From positions 2,542,001 to 2,606,000 of the forward strand of contig NZ_CP042806.1 of assembly GCF_008000815.1 (NCBI RefSeq): 64,000 nt of DNA. Reading direction: 5' to 3'. This document shows, piece by piece, positions 36,324 through 44,042 of the stretch (positions are counted from its first letter, which is position 1; each line of letters starts with the position of its first letter). A program made the position numbers and the translations under genes. The DNA comes from Terriglobus albidus. GTDB lineage: Bacteria > Acidobacteriota > Terriglobia > Terriglobales > Acidobacteriaceae. Below the pieces are notes generated by a model, which searched no databases, had not been told where the DNA came from, and saw only the letters and a program-made list of their open reading frames with translations.

Positions 36324-36863
36324 CTATCGGCCCTCCGTCGATGCATTCAGGAACTGATTGATGGCTCGCACGGCTTCTTCTTGCCCGCTGCGATCGCTCC
36401 AGATTGGATAGGCGAGATCGCTGCCCCTTCTCGCTACCAGGCGGATACGGCCTGAGTTCGGCTTGCTGTCGAGTACAGCCTCTTCCAGATCTTTGAGTTC
36501 GGCAGTGTTGGTTCGTGCCGGCAGGAAGAGAGACATACGCCACTGCATCGCAACCGTACCTGCCGTTCGGTTGAGTGCGATAGAGCCGGAGGTATATGAC
36601 GCCGCCCAGAAGAGTGCGAGAGCCAATACTGTAATGCCCAGCCCGAACGCGCGATAGCGAAAGACCAGCGTTGCAACCTCAGCCGGCGCCTTCTCGGCCG
36701 AGAAGACCCGCGCCATCGAGCGGCCAGTGAAGTAGAACATTGCGGCAAGCAGGATGCCGATTACGATTGCCAGCCATCCCGAAAGCAGGGATTGGCCTGG
36801 AGCCGCGATCACCAGCCGCGTGCCGCTACGTTCTACGATCTGAAACGCCGATTGGCCTATCAC
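36324..36863 (-). CDS. Two-TM membrane protein of unknown function, T6SS operon
   Basis: The protein (179 aa) starts at a GTG with AAGGAG upstream, shorter than the longest open frame. Two hydrophobic helices (LLSGWLAIVIGILLAAMFYF and LGITVLALALFWAA) frame a short loop. The C-terminal half (RLVARRGSDLAYPIWS) is soluble and resembles a small PH-like or beta-sandwich domain. It lies directly after the VgrG-tail-like gene. It is not recognisable as TssL or TssM, but it could be part of an unusual membrane platform. Confidence 0.6.
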   Translation of the reverse strand: MIGQSAFQIVERSGTRLVIAAPGQSLLSGWLAIVIGILLAAMFYFTGRSMARVFSAEKAPAEVATLVFRYRAFGLGITVLALALFWAASYTSGSIALNRTAGTVAMQWRMSLFLPARTNTAELKDLEEAVLDSKPNSGRIRLVARRGSDLAYPIWSDRSGQEEAVRAINQFLNASTEGR

Positions 36864-36873
36864 CCGATTCTCC

Positions 36874-37617
36874 TTACGCCCACGGGCTGTCGATATGCAC
36901 CGCGATGCAGATACCAACCCTGACAGGCATGATAAGGGTGCGAGCCACTCCCACCTGAGCATTCAGGCCGGCGATCTTATTGTCGATACCGTGCAGACGT
37001 TCTTCGAGCTCCTTTTCGCCGACATCGACAATCACTGCTTCATTGACAAAGACGCCTGCCCCCACTGAGGCAACCCAGGCCTCGGCCTTCCCAACCCAGC
37101 TTTCGCCCTTGGTGACGGTGGCATCCAGCGCAAGCCCTTTCGCTTCGATGGACGATGCCTTGATCGCCAGGTCGATCGTCTTGAATTCACCTTCAACATT
37201 AAGGATGTCGAAGGTGTGCGTCGGGTTGATCTGGTGGTCCTGTTCGTGGTGCTGGTCCGTATGCTCGCCGAAGTACTCGAAGCGGCTTTCCGCGTGGTAG
37301 TACTCCTTGACGTCTTCAATGCGATTGTCCGTTGTCTTCCCATTGACCTTGAAGTTCAGGTCCTCATGAACCGTCCACTCCTCGTTCTCCATGACGTCGG
37401 TCTTGAGATCCTTATCGATCTTCTCTGTCTGCTTGCCGTCGATCTGCTGCCACCGGTCGCCATGGATCAGCTTGGCGTCGGTTGCATCTGTTCCGCTCAG
37501 ACCGGTAGCGGAGGTCATCGCCTTTGGATTCAGCTTGCCGAAATCCGGAGCGGCGCTGTCAGATCCGCCTTTGTTGGAACGGGTCGAAGTTGGAATATTT
37601 CCCTGAAAGACTCCCAT
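36874..37617 (-). CDS. VgrG C-terminal-like protein encoded separately
   Basis: The protein (247 aa) contains short repeating polar beta motifs (EKIDKDLKTDVMENEEWTVH, DLNFKVNGKTTDNRIEDV) like the beta-helical tail region that follows the gp5 domain of many VgrG proteins. The last 80 residues (GLALDATVTKGESWVGKAEAWV onward) include a Gly/Ala-rich stretch and a heptad-like segment (EKELEERLHGIDNKIAGLNAQV) that could trimerise. It is encoded 26 bp after vgrG and may extend the spike in trans or carry cargo. The similarity is judged by eye. Confidence 0.55.
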   Translation of the reverse strand: MGVFQGNIPTSTRSNKGGSDSAAPDFGKLNPKAMTSATGLSGTDATDAKLIHGDRWQQIDGKQTEKIDKDLKTDVMENEEWTVHEDLNFKVNGKTTDNRIEDVKEYYHAESRFEYFGEHTDQHHEQDHQINPTHTFDILNVEGEFKTIDLAIKASSIEAKGLALDATVTKGESWVGKAEAWVASVGAGVFVNEAVIVDVGEKELEERLHGIDNKIAGLNAQVGVARTLIMPVRVGICIAVHIDSPWA

Positions 37618-37643
37618 CTGCTATCTCCTTTCGTTCCTGTTGA

Positions 37644-39206
37644 TCAACCAATCTCACGCGAGAAGAACTGACTGCGTACATGGACACGGCCATTGGGCGC
37701 GGTCAGAATAATGTCACCGTCGGAATGGATGTGTACCAGCGTCCTGCCAGTGCTGTCGTGTTTCTCGGTCATGGTCAGCGCAGAGGAGTTGGGCGTTGCC
37801 AGGACAACGGTCTCCTTGCTTGGAGTATCGATCATCTGCACCCGGTTTCCGGCTTTTGTGACAATGCGCTTCACGTTGTTGTCTGGAATATCCGAGGTTG
37901 CTCCGAAGAAGCCCAGGCGAGGAGCCTGCTGTACGCCGTTCCAGACCGAGCCGAGGATCACTGGACGTTCCGGATCACCGTCTTCAAAGACAACGGCAAC
38001 CTCGTCACCGACCTCGGGCATGAACATGAAGCCGCGGTCGGGGCCGGCATGCGGTGAGACCATGCGCGCCCAATGCGTGGAGCCATCCTGCTGCCAGAAA
38101 AACTGCACTTTGAGGCGGCCCATCTTCTTGGGGTCGTTGTGATCGACCACGCGCGCCGGCACCACACCGTACCAGGAACGGAGCGCCGGCTGCTGAGGAC
38201 TCCGGTACTTCTTCCAGGGAGTGCAGACAAAGGAGTTGCTGTATCCCTGTGGTTCCCAGCGATGGATGACTTTTACGAGACCATAGGCGCCCTTGGCATC
38301 GATATTGCCTTCAACTTCGATGGTGTCTCCAGCTTTCAACTGTTGATTGCGAGAGTGGCCGGTCGCGGTAACGCTGCCGCCGATGGAGCGCTGGCTCTCC
38401 TTGCGGAGATAGTCCTGATAGCCGTCAAGCGTCATGACGCGCGCACGCTGTGATGCGAATGCCGAGGGAAGCGACTGTGAGCGCGACTGGACCGCACTGG
38501 TCAATTTCCCTGAGGAAGGGTAGAACTCGGCCGAGTCACTTACCTTTTGAAAGGTGTTGGACTGCATGGCATGGTGATCGTAGTGGGAGCCACTGACCGA
38601 AGCCGGTACAAGCGATCCCTTCACACGAAAGTCAATAAGACCATCTTCTCCACGCCACAATACTTTGCCACCCGGCTGGAACGAATCGAAGACCTCGAGT
38701 CCTTTTTCAGAGGGGCGCAACCAGCATCCATAGTCGTCAACAATGCGGTTCAGAAACGAGAAGTCTGACTCGCCATACTGCACGTAGTTCAGCGCCTTAC
38801 CCGAGCCTCCGTTCACGGAGACGGAAAGGCCCTCCCGGCCGGAGACGGTATTGGCTACGGAAGAGAGCGTCTGGTCGGAGTAGTACTCCTTACGGGCGGT
38901 CAGGTCGAGTTTGTAGCTCTCGCTGACGGCGGTCAGCTGTGCGGTATAGCTTCCCCAGACCTCGTAGTTCAATTCGACATCCAGCACAAAGCCGGAGAAG
39001 TTGACGTGCTCTACTCCGTCCTGGTCGGTCGTTTTGATTTGGACTGTCTGCCCGAGGAAGTCTTCGACTGGGATTCGTTTGTCTTCCGTCTGCCGGCAGA
39101 CAACGGTGCACCACCAGTGCTGGTTAAGCCCTTGCGTGATTTCGACAGATGCAAGCAATGCATCCTGCAGCAGGTTGTCGCCAATTTGAATGTGAGGTAA
39201 TGCCAT
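37644..39206 (-). CDS. vgrG: T6SS spike protein VgrG
   Basis: The 520-residue protein has the gp27-like part (residues 1 to about 340, with the VgrG-typical VQYGESDFSFLNRI and DDYGCWL). The gp5-like OB domain follows (about 345-440, YGVVPARVVDHNDPKKMGRLKVQFFW, EVGDEVAVVFEDGDPERPVI). A short C-terminal beta region with VKRIVTKAGNRVQ ends it. It caps the Hcp tube and is delivered on sheath contraction. No toxin domain is fused. The next gene resembles a detached VgrG tail. Confidence 0.92.
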   Translation of the reverse strand: MALPHIQIGDNLLQDALLASVEITQGLNQHWWCTVVCRQTEDKRIPVEDFLGQTVQIKTTDQDGVEHVNFSGFVLDVELNYEVWGSYTAQLTAVSESYKLDLTARKEYYSDQTLSSVANTVSGREGLSVSVNGGSGKALNYVQYGESDFSFLNRIVDDYGCWLRPSEKGLEVFDSFQPGGKVLWRGEDGLIDFRVKGSLVPASVSGSHYDHHAMQSNTFQKVSDSAEFYPSSGKLTSAVQSRSQSLPSAFASQRARVMTLDGYQDYLRKESQRSIGGSVTATGHSRNQQLKAGDTIEVEGNIDAKGAYGLVKVIHRWEPQGYSNSFVCTPWKKYRSPQQPALRSWYGVVPARVVDHNDPKKMGRLKVQFFWQQDGSTHWARMVSPHAGPDRGFMFMPEVGDEVAVVFEDGDPERPVILGSVWNGVQQAPRLGFFGATSDIPDNNVKRIVTKAGNRVQMIDTPSKETVVLATPNSSALTMTEKHDSTGRTLVHIHSDGDIILTAPNGRVHVRSQFFSREIG

Positions 39207-39267
39207 GATGTGCCCTCAGACTCCGGTGGGATCGTGTCGCAGAGAAGAACCCTGACGCCGAACGGTC

Positions 39268-39681
39268 TTAATTGCCCAACTGGAGATCGTGGTAGTTCTG
39301 TTGGTCGAGCGCGGGTTGAATACTGACGGATAGAACGTGGTTACTGCCACCTCCGCTTGATACGTTCCAGGAGCTGATCCAGCCCTTGAAGGAGAGTGTG
39401 CAGATGGCGTCCTGCCGATGTTCGTCTTTCCAGAATTCGATCTTTACGTCTTTGATCTTGTCTTTTGTCGGGACATTGGCAAGATCGAAGTATTTCTTCA
39501 CGGTGGCGAATGGAACGTTGACGGTGTCGTGCATGTCGGCGGAAAAGTCCATCGCGCAGCTCAGAGAGCCCATCGATGGCATCCCGTTTGTATCAACAAC
39601 CGTGGCCAGGCCGATCTGTGTCGAGAAGGCGTTGAGTTTAACGCCGTCGACGGTGATGGTCGTATTCGATGGATTTGCCAT
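39268..39681 (-). CDS. hcp: T6SS tube protein Hcp, copy 1
   Basis: This 137-residue protein is the shortest of three Hcp-like paralogues (the others are at 51697 and 52228). Shared positions include the N-terminal TTITVDG, PSMGSLS, the LFDLANV-like FDLANVPTKDKIKDV, IEFWKD and the C-terminal ALDQQNYHDLQL. Hcp forms hexameric rings stacked into the inner tube. This copy lies next to vgrG and the muramidase, unlike the other two, which sit with sheath genes. It may be the ring that carries a particular effector. Confidence 0.8.
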   Translation of the reverse strand: MANPSNTTITVDGVKLNAFSTQIGLATVVDTNGMPSMGSLSCAMDFSADMHDTVNVPFATVKKYFDLANVPTKDKIKDVKIEFWKDEHRQDAICTLSFKGWISSWNVSSGGGSNHVLSVSIQPALDQQNYHDLQLGN

Positions 39682-39743
39682 TCTTATCTCCTCACGGGGT
39701 TGAATCGTATGTTGACGGTCTTCGTCCGGACGACCATTTGCCG

Positions 39744-40340
39744 CTACTTGCGCTCCCCAGGATTCTTTGCCAGGAGCTTGCGAATATTAGGAATCGTGTA
39801 CGGCAGTTGTTGCGTCGTAATCCATTGCGACCGCTCTGCGTCGAGTTCGTATATGCCGGAAGCAGCGTTCCACTTCAGAAGCACAGGTTCAGGGAAAGAC
39901 TCATGTCCTGTCGTTGCCTGGTAGATCAATACCAGCGCCGGATACTTGGATTTACTCTCTGCGGTGCCGATGGCGGAGAGAGAGACACAGCTCTCAGCTT
40001 CGGTCCAGTCGGTCCCGAAGGTGATGAGCAGGTGCGTTTCGCCTGTGCCTGTCACCGTAGCGAGACCGCATTGATGAAAGGGCGGCCCGGCAGTATCTCC
40101 ATTCTTTGAAAAACGTACAGGTACGAGTGTCAGTGCCGGAATTACAGACAGAGACATGATCTGTTTGCGATCAATCTCCAACTTAGCCGCTCCTGCCGGC
40201 AACGCGGGCGCCGTGACCTTGCCTCCAGCCGCGTTCGCATCCGCCGGCGTCGCCTTCCGCATGACGGTCTGTGCGTGGCAGGCAACGGTGCTGAGTGTTG
40301 CGAGTATGAGGAAGTGATGACTAAGGTGTCGCAGCGTCAT
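39744..40340 (-). CDS. Exported protein of unknown function next to the muramidase
   Basis: This 198-residue protein has an N-terminal signal segment (MTLRHLSHHFLILATLSTVA-C) that may be a lipoprotein signal, although the -3 residue is Thr. The mature part is a soluble domain with two visible cysteines (FHQCGLA, AESCVSLS). I do not recognise it. Its start overlaps the end of the muramidase gene by 20 bp. A periplasmic protein coupled to a cell-wall-degrading enzyme fits the layout of an immunity protein, but this is inference. A TssJ-like lipoprotein is the alternative. Confidence 0.6.
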   Translation of the reverse strand: MTLRHLSHHFLILATLSTVACHAQTVMRKATPADANAAGGKVTAPALPAGAAKLEIDRKQIMSLSVIPALTLVPVRFSKNGDTAGPPFHQCGLATVTGTGETHLLITFGTDWTEAESCVSLSAIGTAESKSKYPALVLIYQATTGHESFPEPVLLKWNAASGIYELDAERSQWITTQQLPYTIPNIRKLLAKNPGERK

Positions 40341-41193
40341 AGGCCCCCTGCAGATTGGTGTCATAACGGTTGTCCTTATACGCTGGGCCGTTATAGACGC
40401 GGGCGAAGGTCGCCCAGTTGCGGTTTTGAATCGCCTGCGTCAGCGTGGCGCTGAACTTGATGAAGGCAACAAATGCCCGTAACTGCTGTTGGATTGACTG
40501 GCACATGGCGGTCACAAAAAGGTCCACAGTACCAAAGCCGGCCTGTGCATAGTTGTCGCCGAGGATCTGAAACGCGCCCCAGGACGCCGCCCGGAGTGCC
40601 GCTGTCGCATCGAGCTGATAGGCGCGCTGCAACTTGTCATACTGCGCGGCATATTTTCCATAACCGCCTCGGTTGGCATTCGAGATATCCGGAGCGAACC
40701 GGTCATGACGGCCGGCCGTGAAGCGATGGAAGAGATGACGTTCGAAGAGAATGGTGGGGCGGCCGAACTCATCATAGGCTCCACGGGGAGCTTCTACCGA
40801 TGTAACCGCTTTGATCGCACGCACCTCACAGCACAAGTCATCCGCGGCGGCCTTGTAATCGTCATCCGCCAGCTTCGCATCACCCGTGCGGTAGGGAAGT
40901 CGGAGTCCTCCGGCTGCGCCGGCCATTAGCCGTTGCCCCATTGTCATGGCAAGCTGCTGGAAAGTCGCGCTGCGGGGTTCTACGATGCCATCTGCGAACG
41001 GCATATGTATGATCCGTCGCTGGAAGGTGGCGATCGCCGTATAGGTCTGACGATCGAAGCCACCATTTTGCGGAACAATGATTCCAGTACGTGCCGATTG
41101 CCGATCGAGCAGACGCTGCACCAGGCGCACATCCTGTTCTTCGTTCGGCTTTCCCGGTCCGACGGCTTTTTTGAGCTCCTCACGAAATGACAT
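40321..41193 (-). CDS. N-acetylmuramidase (DUF3380-like) with peptidoglycan-binding domain
   Basis: The protein (290 aa) has an N-terminal PG_binding_1-like domain (residues about 18-62, VRLVQRLLDRQS, FDRQTYTAIATFQRR) and a C-terminal N-acetylmuramidase domain. Glu134 in AVTSVEAP and the motif ILFERHLFHR (147-157) match the catalytic region of that family. There is no signal peptide, so to reach the wall it must be exported by other means, as a T6SS effector would be. Alternatively it could act locally in assembly. It starts on the last base of the phosphatase stop codon. Confidence 0.8.
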   Translation of the reverse strand: MSFREELKKAVGPGKPNEEQDVRLVQRLLDRQSARTGIIVPQNGGFDRQTYTAIATFQRRIIHMPFADGIVEPRSATFQQLAMTMGQRLMAGAAGGLRLPYRTGDAKLADDDYKAAADDLCCEVRAIKAVTSVEAPRGAYDEFGRPTILFERHLFHRFTAGRHDRFAPDISNANRGGYGKYAAQYDKLQRAYQLDATAALRAASWGAFQILGDNYAQAGFGTVDLFVTAMCQSIQQQLRAFVAFIKFSATLTQAIQNRNWATFARVYNGPAYKDNRYDTNLQGAYDAATP

Positions 41194-41921
41194 CAGTCAA
41201 TCTCCACAATGACGCAGGTGGCATTGTCGTGCCCGCCAGCGTCGTTTGCTGCGCCTACCAGTTGTTGACACGCTTGTTCCGGCGAAGACGTTGTCAGTAG
41301 CAGTGCAAGCATTTCGGAGGTACGCAATGCCTTACTGACGCCGTCCGTAGCGAAAATGAAACAGTCGCCTAGCTCGACTCGAACCATGCTGACCGCTGGG
41401 ATCACGATCTCTGACGCGCCCACGGCCTGAGTCAACATCGAATCCCATTGCTGCATGGCGTGTTTTGAGCTGTGGTTCAAACCCTCCCGCAGCTTTTCCG
41501 CCAGTTGAGAGTGATCTTCGGTCAAGCGATGGAGCGACTGCCGGCGAAGCAGATAAGCCCGGCTGTCACCGACATGCGCGATCCACATGCGTGTGCCATC
41601 GAAGTGGGCAGCCACGATGGTCGTGCACATGCCCTGGTAAACGGCGTCGTTGAGGGACGACTGATAGATGTAACGGTTGGCCCCCTGAATCGCACGGTGC
41701 AGTTCATTCCCCCCGTCGTTGGAATCCGCCAGCGTTTCGGGAAATGTACGTAGAACACAATCGACAGCCGACTGGCTGGCGACTTCGCCTGCCCGCGATC
41801 CGCCAACGCCGTCGCAGACGACGAAGAGTCCCCGGCCCAGATCGAAACCGAAGGCGTCTTCATTCGTCCGCCGCGTGCGTCCGACGTCACTGGCTCCTGC
41901 AGCGCTGATACGTATCTCCAT
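41193..41921 (-). CDS. PP2C-family Ser/Thr phosphatase (PppA/Stp-like)
   Basis: This 242-residue enzyme has all PP2C metal motifs: DVGRTRRTNEDAF, VCDGVGGSRAGEVAS, HVGDSRAYLLR, LTEDHS, FATDGVSK and GHDNATCVIV. It should be cytoplasmic. In other T6SS loci PppA reverses Fha phosphorylation by the kinase PpkA. Here the neighbour upstream is an FHA protein, and the only kinase in the window is at 60365 in the ubiquitin-like operon. It is directly abutted by the FHA gene (41922) and coupled to the muramidase gene. Confidence 0.88.
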   Translation of the reverse strand: MEIRISAAGASDVGRTRRTNEDAFGFDLGRGLFVVCDGVGGSRAGEVASQSAVDCVLRTFPETLADSNDGGNELHRAIQGANRYIYQSSLNDAVYQGMCTTIVAAHFDGTRMWIAHVGDSRAYLLRRQSLHRLTEDHSQLAEKLREGLNHSSKHAMQQWDSMLTQAVGASEIVIPAVSMVRVELGDCFIFATDGVSKALRTSEMLALLLTTSSPEQACQQLVGAANDAGGHDNATCVIVEID

Positions 41922-44042
41922 TTACATCTCACTCTTGGCGCGACGCTTTGTTGTAAGGCGCAGTTCGACAGAATTTGCCAGGGTTACCTTGCTGCCTCGA
42001 CGCAACAGCGCCGGATTTCCGGGCTGTACGGGTTCTCCGTTGATGAGGGTTCCATTCGAGCTGCGCAGATCGGTGAGATAAAGCTGTCCGTTCTTGCGGG
42101 CAATCTCGCAGTGAAAGCGGGAGATTGCATGCTCGACATCCTGAATAACGATGTCATTCTTCTGGCTTCCATGTTGCGGTACAGCGCCAATTCGGATGAG
42201 GTCGCGGTCGAGCGGATAGCTCTTGCCGGACTCGAGGCCGCGAGTGACCTCAAGTACGGCATAACGATGCTGACGGCGGCGGCGGATCCACATTGCCACC
42301 ATACCTGCAAGGGCTACGATACCAACCCCGCCTCCAAGCCAGAAGAGACGGGACCGAAGCGACTGTGCCGCACTGATGCGCGAGCGAAGATCACGCACCA
42401 TTGGGTTCGAAGGTGACAGCCTCTCTGCAACACTCAGCGCCGTAGAAGCCTGTGCAAAATTGCCATTCAGGAACGAGCTTTGCGCCTGTAGCAAGGAGGC
42501 GCTGCTCTGTTGTTCGGCATTCTGTGCATCCTGCTGCTGGTGTTGTTCCTGCACCTGCTGTTGTTGCTGTTGGGTCTGTGTCGTTTGCAGTTTGGTCTGC
42601 GCTTCCTTGTATCCCTGCACTGCCGCCGCATTGGAAGGGTCGATCTGTACGACCTGCGAGTAATACGACATCTGCTGCTGCGGATCGTTCGTGGAAAGCG
42701 CCTGGTTCATCAGGCCTGCAACCTTGGACTTATTCTTCTCGTCGTCGGCTTCTTTCTTCGCGCTCGCCTGTTGTTGCGCCAGAATCATGGTTTCGGCTGC
42801 GGAGGGCGGCGCGGCTGCCGCTTGTGTGACAGCAGGAGGGGTTGGTGGCGGCGGCGGAGGAGCCGATTTGGCCGCCATGCCGAAGGTCTTCGGCAGTGTG
42901 ACAGCACTGACCTTCTGCAGATCGAGCCGGTCCAACGCGTTCGGTAAGACAACCGTCATCGATCCGGCGGAGAGCTTTGCGCCCTGTGCTGCGTTTGCAC
43001 TCTCTGCCCGGGTATCCGTGAAGACTGAGGTCAGGTTGCCGCCAACCCAAACCGCAATCGTGCGTCCGGAAATGATGACGGTCTGGTCTACCGCCTTCGT
43101 CGTCGTTGTTGGAGGACGCTTTACAAGCGGGTCAATGGTGCCCGCAAACGGTCCCAGGCCGATCGAGTAGCCGCCGGAAAGCTGTCCGGGAGTATTCCGT
43201 AACAGGATGGATGAGAAACCTGTCCCCGGTTTGTTATTTCCTGTGACAGAGGCGCTGATCTGTACGATCGCATCTTCCATCATGGTTCCGTTCTCAAGTC
43301 CGCCGGGACCGCTCTCTCCGTGAATGCGGCCGCTATCTACCTTCCAGGCGGCATCATGCGATTTTGTGGTGCCTCCCGCCATTCCAAACGAGAAGGTCTT
43401 CTGCAGGGCGTGTCCCATACCTTCTTTTGCGTCCGCTGCACGTGAGACGCTCTTCCATCCATTCAGGTCGTTGCCATTGAAGAGCGAGCTCAGATTGAGT
43501 GGGGTGACCTTGATGTTACGGACCTGAAATTGCCCGTTGCCCTTGGCTTCGAAGCCGATGTATCCAGCGCGGCTTCCAAGATTCCCCGGACTCGCGGTGA
43601 TAACGTCATCGATCCGGACACGAAGCTTACCGTGAGTGGCCTCGATCTGAACCCGATGCCATCCCGACGGAATAATGGAGATGGAAGAACGATCCAGATC
43701 TTCCACGCCTCCCACGCCGGCTGCGTTGTTGGTGTTGTCGAGATCGATCGTGAGACCGCCGTTGTTCTCGCTGGTCGTCCACAGACGAAGCTTTGCGCCG
43801 ACAGGTGTGACGATGTTGTACTCAAACTGCAAGTTGATATCGGCGAAAGGAACTGCCGTCAGTGCATGCCGATCGCCGGTCCCGGTTCCCGACAGCGTGC
43901 CGCCGTTCGTCGTCCATGTTCCTTGCGTGTTCCAGCCTTGGAGCGAAGTTCCATTGAAAAGGCTTAGCGGTGTCTGACCAACTGCAGAACCCGCCGTGCT
44001 CAAACCAAGTAGACCAACTGCCAGCAACGTCACGATCTTCAC
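41922..44042 (-). CDS. Fusion of two DUF1080-like domains, TM helix and FHA domain
   Basis: The protein (706 aa) has a signal peptide (1-22) and two tandem DUF1080/GH16-like beta-sandwich domains (from SLFNGTSLQGW near 28 and SLFNGNDLNGW near 185). A linker rich in Ala, Pro and Gln includes a TPR-like segment (PQQQMSYYSQVVQIDPSNAAAV). One TM helix near 575-595 (LFWLGGGVGIVALAGMV) precedes a C-terminal FHA domain (IRIGAVPQ, ISRFHCEIAR, SSNGTLINGEPV). The periplasm would hold the carbohydrate-type domains and the cytoplasm the phosphothreonine reader. It overlaps the ClpV gene by 4 bp and abuts the phosphatase. Confidence 0.8.
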   Translation of the reverse strand: MKIVTLLAVGLLGLSTAGSAVGQTPLSLFNGTSLQGWNTQGTWTTNGGTLSGTGTGDRHALTAVPFADINLQFEYNIVTPVGAKLRLWTTSENNGGLTIDLDNTNNAAGVGGVEDLDRSSISIIPSGWHRVQIEATHGKLRVRIDDVITASPGNLGSRAGYIGFEAKGNGQFQVRNIKVTPLNLSSLFNGNDLNGWKSVSRAADAKEGMGHALQKTFSFGMAGGTTKSHDAAWKVDSGRIHGESGPGGLENGTMMEDAIVQISASVTGNNKPGTGFSSILLRNTPGQLSGGYSIGLGPFAGTIDPLVKRPPTTTTKAVDQTVIISGRTIAVWVGGNLTSVFTDTRAESANAAQGAKLSAGSMTVVLPNALDRLDLQKVSAVTLPKTFGMAAKSAPPPPPPTPPAVTQAAAAPPSAAETMILAQQQASAKKEADDEKNKSKVAGLMNQALSTNDPQQQMSYYSQVVQIDPSNAAAVQGYKEAQTKLQTTQTQQQQQQVQEQHQQQDAQNAEQQSSASLLQAQSSFLNGNFAQASTALSVAERLSPSNPMVRDLRSRISAAQSLRSRLFWLGGGVGIVALAGMVAMWIRRRRQHRYAVLEVTRGLESGKSYPLDRDLIRIGAVPQHGSQKNDIVIQDVEHAISRFHCEIARKNGQLYLTDLRSSNGTLINGEPVQPGNPALLRRGSKVTLANSVELRLTTKRRAKSEM

